DNA of 64,000 nucleotides, taken from assembly GCF_000003855.2 (NCBI RefSeq), contig NW_003101682.1:4451306-4515305 (forward strand). The letters run 5' to 3'. Within the stretch, counting starts at the first letter, position 1; every line of letters begins with the position of its first letter. Under the pieces are notes generated by a model. It worked only from the letters and a program-made list of their open reading frames with translations, ran no database searches and was not told where the DNA came from. Below are positions 23,288 to 34,500 of this stretch, piece by piece. The DNA comes from Blastomyces gilchristii SLH14081. Taxonomy: Eukaryota > Ascomycota > Eurotiomycetes > Onygenales > Ajellomycetaceae. The translations under genes and the position numbers were made by a program.

Positions 23288-24541
23288 ATATATTCTGCAG
23301 ATGAATACTCTGCAATTTTCCCAGCTTCTGCAGATTATAATAATTTTATTGCCTTTCTTTCTTCTATAATTTACTGTGTTCAACATCATCATTACAGTGT
23401 TAATTACTGTATTCTTAAAAATAAAATTACTAACATAGAATTCTGTCATTTTCACTTCTCTATAACTGTTCAAGACTCTTAAGTTTTTAAAACACTAACA
23501 GACAGCAGCTACTTTTATCTATTCTTATATTATAATAATACTTTGCTTCATAACTACAGTTGCATAATAATTATAAGTTGACTTATAAATATTGATATTG
23601 CTCTCTGTATTGAATCTCAAACTATGCTCAAATATTTAGTAAAATATATCTTAAAAAGTGAGAAGGAAACAGAGTCTTATAGAAATATCATCAAGAGAGT
23701 GTTACAGACTGATTATCAGCAGAATTCTCTGCTATCTATTATTATTAAACTGATTCACACAAGAGATCTGTCATCTGTTTCTCAATATCTCTCTTCAAAG
23801 TGATTTCTGTGTTTTTATAAGTATTAACTACTTCTCAGAGAATCAATATTAACAAGTTTATAGTATTAAGAATAGCACTCTTAAGTGTGAGATCTCACTT
23901 CTCTGTAAGTACAAAGATCAGCTTGCATTTATAAAGAATATCACATTTTTACAGTTTTTAGAGTACTATAATCATCATTACTTAACTCAGGCTGATTTAG
24001 AGATCTGTGTAATTGTCTGAGTGTTGATATTCTACTCAATATACAAATCAATAAATCACTTAGAGAATTATATCTTTGTCAAGTTATACTTGCATTATGT
24101 CTTTTATGAAATTGATAATTTTGAAAGTCATTGATGATCTCATCTTCTCAGATTTTACAGACATCTATAAGTGTTGTAAAAATGCTCACAATCATCTTTC
24201 TGATACTTATGAGAAGCATATTCTGAAATAAGAATCTGAGATTGATAATAATCTGCGATCTCAAGAATTAGAGCTTCTCAGTTCTTGAAATAATCTTACA
24301 GCTTTACTACCTGATAATTCCTACAATATCACAGAATAAAGTGAGAATTCTATTGAAAATTACTCTTTTAATTATAAGTATAATTAATCTATACATATTA
24401 GTGCTAACTCAGATCTTCATACAGACTTTTGAAATCAGATAAAAGAGAAGCATTCTGTAAATACTACTCTTCAATTCTTTAATACATGTGATGATTTGAA
24501 GTCAGATCAGTGACTTTTATTAAATCTGATTACAGATTATT
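23280..24541 (+). pseudogene. Helitron fragment 4: Rep C-terminus and helicase linker
   Basis: Reads IYSADEYSAIFPASADYNN-like, then VQHHHYSVNYCILKN (about 23380-23420), FCHFHFSITVQDS with the FxFP-type element, and the highly typical block NIDIALCIESQTMLKYLVKY followed by ILKSEKETESYRNIIKRVLQ (about 23588-23710). The last corresponds to NVDxQxCxxxxAxxxYLxKYxxKxExxSxSY, found between Rep and helicase in Helitrons. RDLSSVSQYLSSKWF-like for RDxSAxEVCHxLL follows at about 23765. The end, DDLKSDQWLLLNLITDY, is the start of the PIF1 helicase. G1-A interrupts it here. Confidence 0.85.
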
Positions 24542-24813
24542 TGTGGCAGGCTGCACCTGATCATAAGACTATTCTGATTACACTTCATAGATTCCTGCTG
24601 AAAGCCCCGATTCTCAGTCACTGATCCTCAGCCAAAGAACTCACAGAGTTTCTATTCCTCTGCTCTGAAGCTTCATCTCATACACATATAAATATTCACT
24701 ATGATTGCTGATTCTCATACTTTCTCTTTTTATTTTTCTTCTCTAACATTTTCTACTTTTGTTATATAAGACCTATATGTTAATACCAATCTAGTCAGTG
24801 TAGATCTCTTGTA
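24542..24813 (+). repeat. G1-A 5' LTR
   Basis: TGTGGCAGGCTGCACC.. to about CTTGTA. It aligns to the other G1 LTRs but lacks the second copy of a 39-bp block present in G1-B. The 3' boundary is inferred from alignment. Confidence 0.85.
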
Positions 24814-25299
24814 CTTGGAAAATGTTCATCATTTTCTTATTAGAAATAATTACTTATTGAAAAAGATATTCAAATGTGTAATAATGTGTAAGAAATAGAG
24901 AAATGAATAACCAGTTAAGTGAACACTGAGTTTCTAGATAGAATCTTACTCATCAGTCACTCTGATCCTGTAATAAGATCTTATGAAGAGAATGTCAGTG
25001 AAAGATCTGAGAGTTCTGACATCTTAAACATATGAGATATTCATACAATTACACTTCTTTCAATTCTGAAGAACTCTTAAATACAGATATCACACATCTG
25101 ATAAATGATATAGCTATGTCTACTGATAATATAAGAGATCTCTTAAACACAAGTATAGACACAGTGCTGCAGTGAATCTGAGTAATGTTGAAATTACAAT
25201 AATAACAGATAGCTAATATGCATGTAAATCAACAATATCAATTTGAGAAAATTCAACAATTAACTCAACAAGAAACCCCCATGCAGACAATTTCAATAT

Positions 25300-27934
25300 C
25301 AACTGAATCAGATATAAGTATGATATAAATGTTGAAGAAATGTTGAGACACTTCTGCATATTTTAATGCTTCTGATCTCACTCTCTACCTGTTATGAAGA
25401 TTGAACATGCTTATAAAACTAAGTGTAGATGATCATGTCATTGAATTATTAACTAATCAGAGTTGATATATCAATCATTAATTGAAATATCACATAAAAC
25501 AGAAGTTTCATTGATGAATAAAAGCATATGAATCAGTGTTATATACATCTGATAACATTATTAAACATCTCAATATTCTGTTCAGAGACACTGCTATGTA
25601 GCAGAAGACATTAGATTGATTACAGAGTGCTTAACATAGAAATACTTCTCTTATAATATTCATTTCTGACTTTGACATCAAGATTCTAAAAGTAGGTAAT
25701 CAATCTTGAGAGAATTGAATCAAGATCAGTATGCTCAAGAAGACACTAACTTTTAAACTTTTACAAGTTCTTATAAGTGAAGATAAAGACCTGACTTATG
25801 AAGACTTCTGCATATCACTCTGAATACAGAATAACTGTCTTATCAAGCTTAAAAGTATACAGAATAATAGTAGCAGATATTATACTTCAGTCACTCATAT
25901 ATCTACATCAAAGAACAATAATGCAGATGTTATAAACTGAGTAGACTTAAATGTTTATACTTAAGCAAAGGTCTTCACTGTCTGAACAGGCTTCTGAGTT
26001 CATGAAATCACTTCTGAAAAAGCTGTTAATCAATATCAACAAGAGATGTGCATCAATTGTAATTGATCAGAATACATTGCTTTCAACTGCTGATTAATCT
26101 ATGTGCCTTCTCACTTGAGAGAAAGATTTACACTGACAGTTCACATCAACTATGTTATATTGAAGAAGGATTTAGAAGATAACTATGAGAACACTTCAAT
26201 GAAACAGAGAAAAGATTAGCTTCTATTCAAACTTATAAGCAGAAGCTTGAAGAGGTCAGATGATAATAATTTAAAGAGAAAATAATAATGAATCTGATTC
26301 TTAGATCTACTGTGATAGATAATATATATAATATGAAAGTCATAATAGACAGCAGTCTATATTACTATGCAATAATTAAATCTTCAGTTGTAGAACATCA
26401 TAATCTTCAGTGTATTCTCTTATTAAAACCCTGACTTCTTACAGAATTTAATAACTCAAAAGATATTTATATCTGTTATATAATGAAACTAAATATAGAT
26501 ATCAGAGAACATCAATATGAAAATGCTTATATATATGAAGTTGATAATCTTGACTATAATCTTATTCTAGAACTTATCTGACTATCTGAATAAGACATCT
26601 TATTGAATACTTAAAACAGGAGTTTAATATTCTCTAACAATGATAGAATTTATGAAGATAATATTCACAAGACTATGAATCTGACACAGATCTCTGTCAA
26701 CACTTATGAAATACTCTGAAAAAGAAGTGACTGACAAGATCACTGATAAGACTGTTAATAGCAGAATTATATAACAATCTACTCTGTCAGTCTGACTGAT
26801 ATTAAAAAAGCTGTAGAAAAGTTATTCTGTGTTATAATAACAGATCTTCATACAAAACTCTCTCAATAATATCATGAATATCTAGACATCTTCTGATAAG
26901 ACAATGTTATGAATCTACCTCTCTTACAAGATTCAGAGATAGATTATAGTATCAAGTTAGAAAAGAAGAATAGTAAGAATTCTGAATCACTTTAAGGCTC
27001 TCTTTATAACATATTGTGAGATGAACTTCTTCTTCTTTAAAAGACACTCAATAATCTGTTAAATAAAAATTCATATATGTTAGTAACTCTTTCACTGCAG
27101 CTTCTATTCTCTTTGCAAAGAAATCAGATAAGAGACTCTGATTCTATGTGAACTATTGAGAACTGAACAGATTAACAAAGAAAGACTACTATCTCTTATC
27201 TCTTATTAATAAAACTCTAACTTATATTGAGTAAGCTCAATGCTTTAAAAAGCTAGATGTCATCATCACTTTTCATATAATTCATATCACTGAAGAAGAT
27301 GAGTGACTTACAGTATTTTAAACATGATATAGTCTCTTTGAATGAGTAGTCACACATTTTGAATTGACTAAGACTCTCAGTATATTTTAGAAGTATATTA
27401 ACTGAGCACTCTGAGATTTTCTTAATGAGTTTGTATTTACTTATCTTGATAACATTCTTCTCTTTACTGATAAGTGTAAAAAAGAATATTAAAAGTATCT
27501 ATAAATAGTAGTACAATAACTATGAAAGCAGGAGTACTAATAGACATAGACAAGTGTAATTTTGAAGTAAAGAGTATAAAATATCTTGGTTTTATCATAG
27601 AAGCTGGCAAGGAAATTCAAATGAATTCTGAAAAGATCTCTATCATTCTTGAATGAGAGGCTTTATACACTGTGAAAGATGTCTAAAGCTTCATTGAATT
27701 TACTAACTTCTATCAGTAAGATATATAAAACTTCTCAGATATTGTGAGATTGCTTACAGAACTTATCAAGAAGATCTTAGTATTTCAATAATTAGCAGAC
27801 ACTGAAGCTGTATTTATATAGATAAAGAATATATTCATTAATATCTCTCTACTAATAATATTTGACTCTGATTGTGAAATAGCTGTTGAAGCTGACTTCT
27901 CTGACTATGTTATAAGAGAAGCTATATTACAATA
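25300..27934 (+). pseudogene. G1-A gag, protease and reverse transcriptase relic
   Basis: Gag homology to G1-B spans about 25300-26250 and ends in a CCHC knuckle, CINCN*SEYIAFNC at about 26049-26090, an RNA-binding motif of gag. The protease region (about 26320-26610) reads MKVIIDSSLYYY where the retropepsin D-S/T-G is expected, so the catalytic triad is altered. RT follows from about 27040 (LQDTLNNLLNKNSYMLV) with IEFTNFYQ in the connection region (about 27697). Stops are frequent. The frame continues into the 119-bp block that is duplicated around the insert. Confidence 0.8.
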
Positions 27935-28053
27935 TAATAATAAAGATATCTTACAATTATGCACTTTCATGTGTAAGAAACTGAGCCTCACTGAATACAA
28001 CTATGATATCTATGACAAGAATCTTCTTATAATAGTACACTATCTAGAAGAAT
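27935..28053 (+). repeat. 119-bp direct repeat, left copy
   Basis: G1 RNase H-region sequence that occurs again at 28941-29059. G1-B and G1-C have it once. It flanks the insert 28054-28940. Confidence 0.9.
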
Positions 28054-28940
28054 CTCTCTATATATTATAGAAAAACCAACTTTTCTGAGTAAAATGCTCT
28101 GTAATGTGATCTCATATGATATCATGTGTACTTTATTAAATTGATATTAATCTTCATTCTTTTCTTTACAGATGTTCTCTACTGTAGTTACATTCTTTAT
28201 ACTCTTCTCTACATTCATTACAATTTATACATTTATTAATATACTTTATTTATTATAGAAAAACTAACTTTTTCATGTAAAAAACACTGTAATATGATAT
28301 TATATATATTCTATCAAAACTATTTGAATGATCTGAGTTATACAGCTCAGATCAATCTTTAAATCTTCATTCTTTTTTTATTCTGTTTCTTTTATACATT
28401 CTCTACAGTACTTACATTTCTTATACTCTTCTCTATGTTTATTTTATCAAATGCTCTGTAAAATGATCTCATGTGATATCATACACACTTCTTTGAATTC
28501 AGATGAGATTGAAGAGCTGACTCTGCAGCCTGTACAGCTCTAATTAATCTGATAATGATAATAGAGGTGATACAGGGTTGAAGAGAGTGGTTAGAGTGAT
28601 AGAGGTGATCAGGGTGATAAGAGAGAGATACAGAGGTAGATATAGAGAGTGAAAGTGATAGAGGGGGCTGCAGGGCGGTAGGGACGGTAGAGGCAGTGAT
28701 GGTGATAAAGACAGTAGAGAGGACTACGGGGCGGTAGAGGTGATGGTGATGGTAGAGAGAGTAGGGGTTGAGGGGGGGGAAGAGGTGCCAGAGGTGGTAG
28801 AGGGGTTAGAGTGGAAGAGGTGGTAGAGGTGCCAGAGGGGGTAGAGGGAAGTGGTAGAGAGGGGCTGCAGGGCGGTAGAGGCAGTGATAGGAGAGACTGT
28901 GCAAGCAGCAAAGTGAGTGTAAGTGAGCATTTGATGCTTG
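28054..28940. repeat. Insert in G1-A: tandem ~187-bp units plus G-rich minisatellite element
   Basis: Two imperfect units of about 187 bp start at 28064 and 28251 (tattatagaaaaac), each with aatcttcattctttt further on. A third partial unit begins near 28444 with atcaaatgctctgtaaaatg. From 28560 to 28915 the top strand is a purine-rich minisatellite of gaggtgata / gtagagg phrases with almost no C. The piece 28447-28933 has 10-bp inverted ends (TCAAATGCTC / GAGCATTTGA) and is related to 48005-48860 in opposite orientation. Proline/leucine-rich frames on the minus strand at 28609-29006 are low-complexity artefacts. Confidence 0.8.
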
Positions 28941-29059
28941 TAATAATAAAGATATCTTACAATTATGCACTTTCATGTCTAAGAAACTGAGCCTCACTGA
29001 ATACAACTATAAGATCTATGACAAGAATCTTCTCACAATAGTACACTGTCTAGAAGAAT
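28941..29059 (+). repeat. 119-bp direct repeat, right copy
   Basis: Copy of 27935-28053 with a handful of transitions. The G1-A coding relic resumes from it. Confidence 0.9.
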
Positions 29060-30810
29060 GAGACTCTGAACTCTGAAGTGTCTTCAAATTTGAGATAATC
29101 ATAGATCATAAGAATCTCAAGCATTTTACAATCATCTGTATACTTACTGAATGATAGATGTGATAATCTGAGCTATTAAGCTGTTTTCATTTCATGATAC
29201 ACTATCACTCTGACAGTCAGAACTCAATGACAGATACTCTCTTATAATGAGAGTAAGATATATCTTCTGATATAACAGACATCTGCTGAATGAACTGAGA
29301 GCACTGACTCTTAAATCTGAAAATACTAGTTGATTATAATGAAATAATTCATAGCACTATACACATCTCTCTGATTGAAACAACTTCTTTTAAATCTATG
29401 TGAAATGAGCTGTGATGTACAGCAGCTCAAACTGATGAACTTCTTCAAGCACTCACTGAAGCAGTATATCAAGAAGTTTTCTGATTTTCTTCAGAATTAT
29501 ATATAAGAACTGACATCTCAGAATGCTTAATTAATGATAATAACACTCTGTAAGTCTGTGAATAATACTAAGTCTCTCAGTTCACACTCTTACACATTCA
29601 GATAATGCAAGAGATGCATGATTTATGTATAATCAGTTACCTGAGTCATGAATAACTATATTGAATAATCTCTTGATAATTCTACTAATCTGAGATATTA
29701 ATCAGTATCAGACACTTTGTCTGAAACTGTAACTGTTATTTTTCTATTATCTTATGAACAGATTATAGAAAAGATCTACTGTAATTACTTAATATCTCTG
29801 ACAGAATCTGATAAGATGTAGTAATTAACTTCACTGTTAATCTCTCTGAGAGTAAGAATTATAGAAATATTCTGATCATTGTTAACTAATTAAGTAAAGA
29901 TATAATATTGAAATCTTGTGATAAGATGAATACTAGACAAGTTATCAAAGTCATCTTACAGAGTTCATTCTATTAAATGCATGAGTTGCTGAAATCTATT
30001 ATATCTCACTAAGGCTGTCAATTTGTAAGCACTCTCTGAACAAGAATATATCAGATTCTCAAGATCATATGTTACTTATCAACTACTTATCACTCTGAGA
30101 CTGATGATGCATCAGACTAAATAATTCAAACTGTAAAGAACTATCTTTATAAGTTCTGTAATTATTTATAAGATAATTAACACAATCTTCTGTTACATGC
30201 AGAGATTATTATAAATAACTGAAATACTATTTCAACCGATATAAGCCTATTCTTTCTTATATACATTTATTACTTGAAGATGTTAAATCTTCTAGAGATT
30301 ATACAGATCACACTGAATCTCTGCAGTCTGATTCAGATCACTGATAATACAGTAATAAAGCTCTGAGATATCTGTGACTGAGCAGAGACCTTCATCATAA
30401 GTGCTAAATGAGATCAAGAGAACTAAGTCAATGTCTGATAACATCTCACTGAGCAGTATAAGATAGAAAATCTTATATAATTGAATCTTAAAAATATACA
30501 GATTACATGCTTATTTTATACACTGAATTATTATTATATAAAATACACAGTAACAGAAGTTCTAGACAGTTATAACTACTATCTTAATACTCTATCAGAG
30601 ATTTTTAATATGTTTCATATGAGCTTGCTCTGTTACACTGTCACTGACACATTCTCTTCTCAACTGACTTTCAACTGACAACTGTCAGGAATCATAGAAG
30701 AAGATAATGAACTTGAGTGAGAGATTGAAGATATTCTTGATAAAACACCTCATAGCTGCAGCTGATAATATCTTGTGAAATGAGTTGATTATGATCTTCT
30801 GACCTGAACC
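29060..30810 (+). pseudogene. G1-A RNase H end, integrase and chromodomain relic
   Basis: Continues from the duplicated block: DHKNLKHFT (about 29105) and the YHSDSQNSMTDTL segment (about 29205) correspond to the RNase H end HYRPGSxNxxADALSR. Integrase covers about 29600-30330, with VVINFTVNLSESKNYRNILI at about 29820-29880 and STYHSETDDA at about 30080-30115 for the STAYHPETDG motif. The chromodomain at about 30720-30810 reads EIEDILDKTPHSCS, then YLVKWVDYDLLTWT. G1-B has the same domain order. Confidence 0.82.
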
Positions 30811-30885
30811 TCAGACTTTATACTATCTGACACAGCAGCTCTTGACTGATGAAAACCGCACTTGCCTTCAGAAAGAAGAGACTAA

Positions 30886-31157
30886 TATTATAAGCTATAT
30901 CTAATTATAAGACTATTCTGATTACACTTCATAGATTCCTGCTGAAAGCCCTGGTTCTCAGTCATCAATTCTCAGCTGAAGAACTCACAGAGTTTCTATT
31001 CTTTCACTCTGAAGCTTTCTCTCATATGTGTATAAATATTCACTCTGATCACTAATTTGTACACTTTGTCTTTTTATTTTCTTTCTCTAATGTTTTTCAC
31101 TTTTCTTATATAAGATCTATATATTAATACTGTTCTATTCGTTCTAGGTCTCTTACA
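30886..31157 (+). repeat. G1-A 3' LTR
   Basis: 272 bp, ends GTCTCTTACA. The start is heavily decayed (tattataagctatatc for TGTGGCGAGCTGCGCC). It is followed by the duplication ttatt. Confidence 0.85.
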
Positions 31158-31162
31158 TTATT

Positions 31163-31231
31163 ATTATAGCTATTTCAATAAGAAGAATGAGAAATCTCTT
31201 TCAATAAATTTAGATAATAAGACTGATATTA
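31163..31231 (+). pseudogene. Helitron fragment 5: start of PIF1 helicase, half of Walker A
   Basis: A 69-bp sliver between two gypsy elements. In frame with fragment 4 it reads YSYFNKKNEKSLSINLDNKTDI, and fragment 6 continues NKIHIIAVLSIAL. Together NKTDINKIHII stands in place of the PIF1 Walker A (GxAGTGKTHxI). The nucleotide-binding loop is therefore split by G2-2 and its glycines are gone. Confidence comes from the frame being kept through both insertions. Confidence 0.75.
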
Positions 31232-31488
31232 TGTAAGAAATTCTGCTTCTCATGGATTCTTTATCTCTATCTCTATCTCTCATGTAATCAATAGAGTTAG
31301 CAGCCCTTGACTACACGCAACTATATAGACTGGAGTTCGCGACTACTATTCACAACTTAGCTTTAATGCTATTATACATTTGATCTCTACATTCATCTTT
31401 CTACTGTGAATACTTCTAGTAGTTAACAGTATATATCATGTCAAGCTGCAAATACTTGAATAATTATCTGTGAGTACTTATTCTTACA
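31232..31488 (+). repeat. G2-2 5' LTR
   Basis: 257 bp, TGTAAGAAATTCTGC..CTTATTCTTACA. Aligns end to end with the other G2 LTRs. Confidence 0.9.
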
Positions 31489-31599
31489 TTTCAAGCTCTG
31501 TCAGTCAGCAACTGTCTATTATGACTGAAAGAACTAGAAACTTGCATACTTCAATTCCTGTAAACTCTACTGCAGACACTGAGAAGCAGTCACTCAAAT

Positions 31600-34500
31600 C
31601 ATGAATAACTCTTACAAAAGAAGTCTCAGAGAACATATTAATTACTCACAGAATATCATTCTCTACATCTGTGATAGAGAAATTCTCTGAGCTTATGATT
31701 TAATCAATTTCAGTGAAGAATATTGTTAAGCATCACTCACAGAACTAAGCTATTTTTCTATAAGAAATACTTACTGTCTGTAAACACTCTTGAACTGAGT
31801 CTTTGAACATAATCTTCAGAGATAATCATGAACTGAAAAGAAACTTTCTTAAGTTATCACTTTCTAAGATCTTCTACTGAATCACAATCTATAAAAGCAT
31901 TTACTAGTTTGTATTTGAAATTAACTCACAAGTTCAGCTATGTGATATGAAAGATGAAAAAGCTGTTATCTATATAATAACAGATCTCTACTACACTGAA
32001 GTCAAGAACTGACTGAATCATCTAGAAAATAATTATAAGAGATTCTACTAATCTGTTCTTAAGACCTATCTAGAGAATAAGTTGAGAAACTTTATAAGCA
32101 GAACAGAGAATATCTGAGCTATAATTATTAATATTAGAAAAAGAGATGAGAAATCTGATAAAGACTACTTACAGTGCTTTATAGAATTATGATATAAATT
32201 AAAATCTATTAAAACAGGGCTCTGAAACAAGATATGAATAATAATATTTATAAAGAGACTGAATAAAGATATGTAGAATAAGCTCATTAAGTAACACTCT
32301 AAGTTCTTGACTCTGAAGAAACTGATAACTCTCATTCATTACTTATGAATCACTGTGAGAGTTAAAGACTCACAGAGAGAAGATCACTGACTGACTCTGT
32401 AAGAGTCAGAATAACAGAGAATAAATTTATCAGAGAAAGATAATAAGATATAGAGAGATTCATATCTAACTGCTGAGTAGAGAGAAAGAGCTTTATAAGC
32501 TTCTATAAACAGAGTGTATAACAGAGAGATTAAGAAAAATAATCTCTCTTTTATCTATTCTAAATCAGAATATCTTCACACAAACTGTCTGAATAAATTA
32601 AAATAGAAATTTGAAGAGTTATGAACAGAGTCAGCAACAGTCTTCTTAAGAGTCTTGAAGCTGATATCTGAATCTGTTACTCTCTTAATAAAAATACATG
32701 CTTATAGAGAGAGACTGCACTGCAGTACTGCTATCTTATAAGTATGAAGAGTATTAATGAACTCAGACTTTCAGGTCACTGTAGTGTTTTTAAAGCTCAC
32801 AGAGTGAATAAGCTAAGTGATGAAAACTGAAAATCTGCTCTTATAATAAGCAGAGTATAAGAACTCAGATCTGAGAGCTGAGAGATTTATAAGAGTTATC
32901 TTTGAACTACAACATCTCTCTGAAATCTGAAGAAGATTTATAAAAAGTGTGATTATCATAGATATCACAGATAACATGTACTTAAAACTTGTATAACTTC
33001 AAAGACACAATTCACACATAGCTGTCTATAAGTCAGGTTTATACTTCTAATCAGTGTTGATAGACTCACTTACAGAGATAGAATCAGTTAATACTGTAGA
33101 GTTAATTAGAGAAGACAAGCTCATCTATATAATGACTTTATAAATATCTGAGAACTTTGTAGTTATGAAAACTGAGCTTCAGATATCAGAGAAATATTAA
33201 TATCTCATAGAGATATTCAGTTCAGCTAAGACAGCTGAGCTTTCATCTTATTATAAGAAGAATCTGATAATAAATTTAATAGAAGAGTAGAAACTCTTTA
33301 AAGAATTAATCTATAAACTCTCTTATCATAAGACAGAGGTCTTACAGTCTTATATAAAGAATAATCTGAAGAATAAGTTTATCTGATCTTCACAGACCTC
33401 TGTGAGAGTCTCTGTGATATTTATAAAGAAGAAGAATAAAGATCTCAGATTATATATAAACTATTATAAGCTGAACTGCAAGATAATCAAGAGTCACTAT
33501 TCTCTGTCTCTGATTAAGAATGTGATCAACTGTCTTGCAGAAGCTGTTATATTCATATAACTGAATATGATTAATATATATACACAGCTGTGAATACAGT
33601 CTGAGAATGAATGAAAGACTGTCTTTAGAATCACACTGAGATTATTTGAATATCTAGTGATGTCTTTTATTTTCACTAATATCTCTGCAGCATTTCAGTC
33701 TTTTATTAATAAAATACTTCATGTATATCTGAATGTCTTTATAGTAATATATCTGAATAATGTGATAATATACTCTGTGAAGAAGAAAGAACACACTGAG
33801 TATATATAAACTGTGTTAAAGATCTTAGATGAGATAGAACTGTATATTAAGCTCATAAAGTATAACTTCAGTGTCTGTTAGATTAATTTTCTAGAATATG
33901 TAATCACTGCAGACAATATTCAGATGAAATCTTCACAGATTAAGACTATTCTATTATAACTGAAGTTAACTAGTATTTATATAATTCAGATCTTTCTGAG
34001 TGTTATGAATTTCTATAGATAATTTATCTTTATATTTATAAGAATCTTCTTGACTCTTACAGACAGGCTGAAGAGTGAAAATAAGATAAAGTCATCTCAT
34101 AAATAATGAATGAAAAGATTATTAAGAAGAAAGAACTGTAAGAACATTCTTATCTCAGAAGCTCTCAGAGTCTTTATAAGATTAAAACAGATATTTATAA
34201 ATACAGTTATACTATTTCACTTTGATCTCTTACTCTTAATCAGATTAAAGATAGATATCTTCTTCTTTATAATTTCAGAAATAATCTCATAACTACAGTT
34301 AAATGAGAACTGAGTTTCAGTGATCTTTTTCTAATGAAAGATGTAATCTATAAAGATTAACTATAATATTCATGATCAGAAGCTTCTTATAATAGTGAAA
34401 TTCTTTCATTACTGATATCACTACTTTAAAAGTCTTATAACAGTGATTACTATTAGAACTGATTATAACAGTTTATAACAGTTTACTTTAATTAAGAAAC

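Larger units (their letters stand above)
24537..31162 (+). mobile_element. G1-A: Ty3/gypsy chromovirus (family G1)
   Basis: Element 24542-31157, with an exact 5-bp duplication ttatt (24537-24541 and 31158-31162). LTRs are 272 bp, shorter than the 314 bp of G1-B. Gag, protease, RT, RNase H, integrase and chromodomain relics appear in order, interrupted by a 0.9-kb non-retroviral insert bounded by a 119-bp direct repeat. Without the insert it is about 5.6 kb, matching G1-B (5.7 kb). Confidence 0.9.

Noticed and set aside
28609..29006. Pro/Leu/Ser-rich minus-strand frames
   Set aside because: They translate a purine minisatellite; three overlapping frames are open for compositional reasons.
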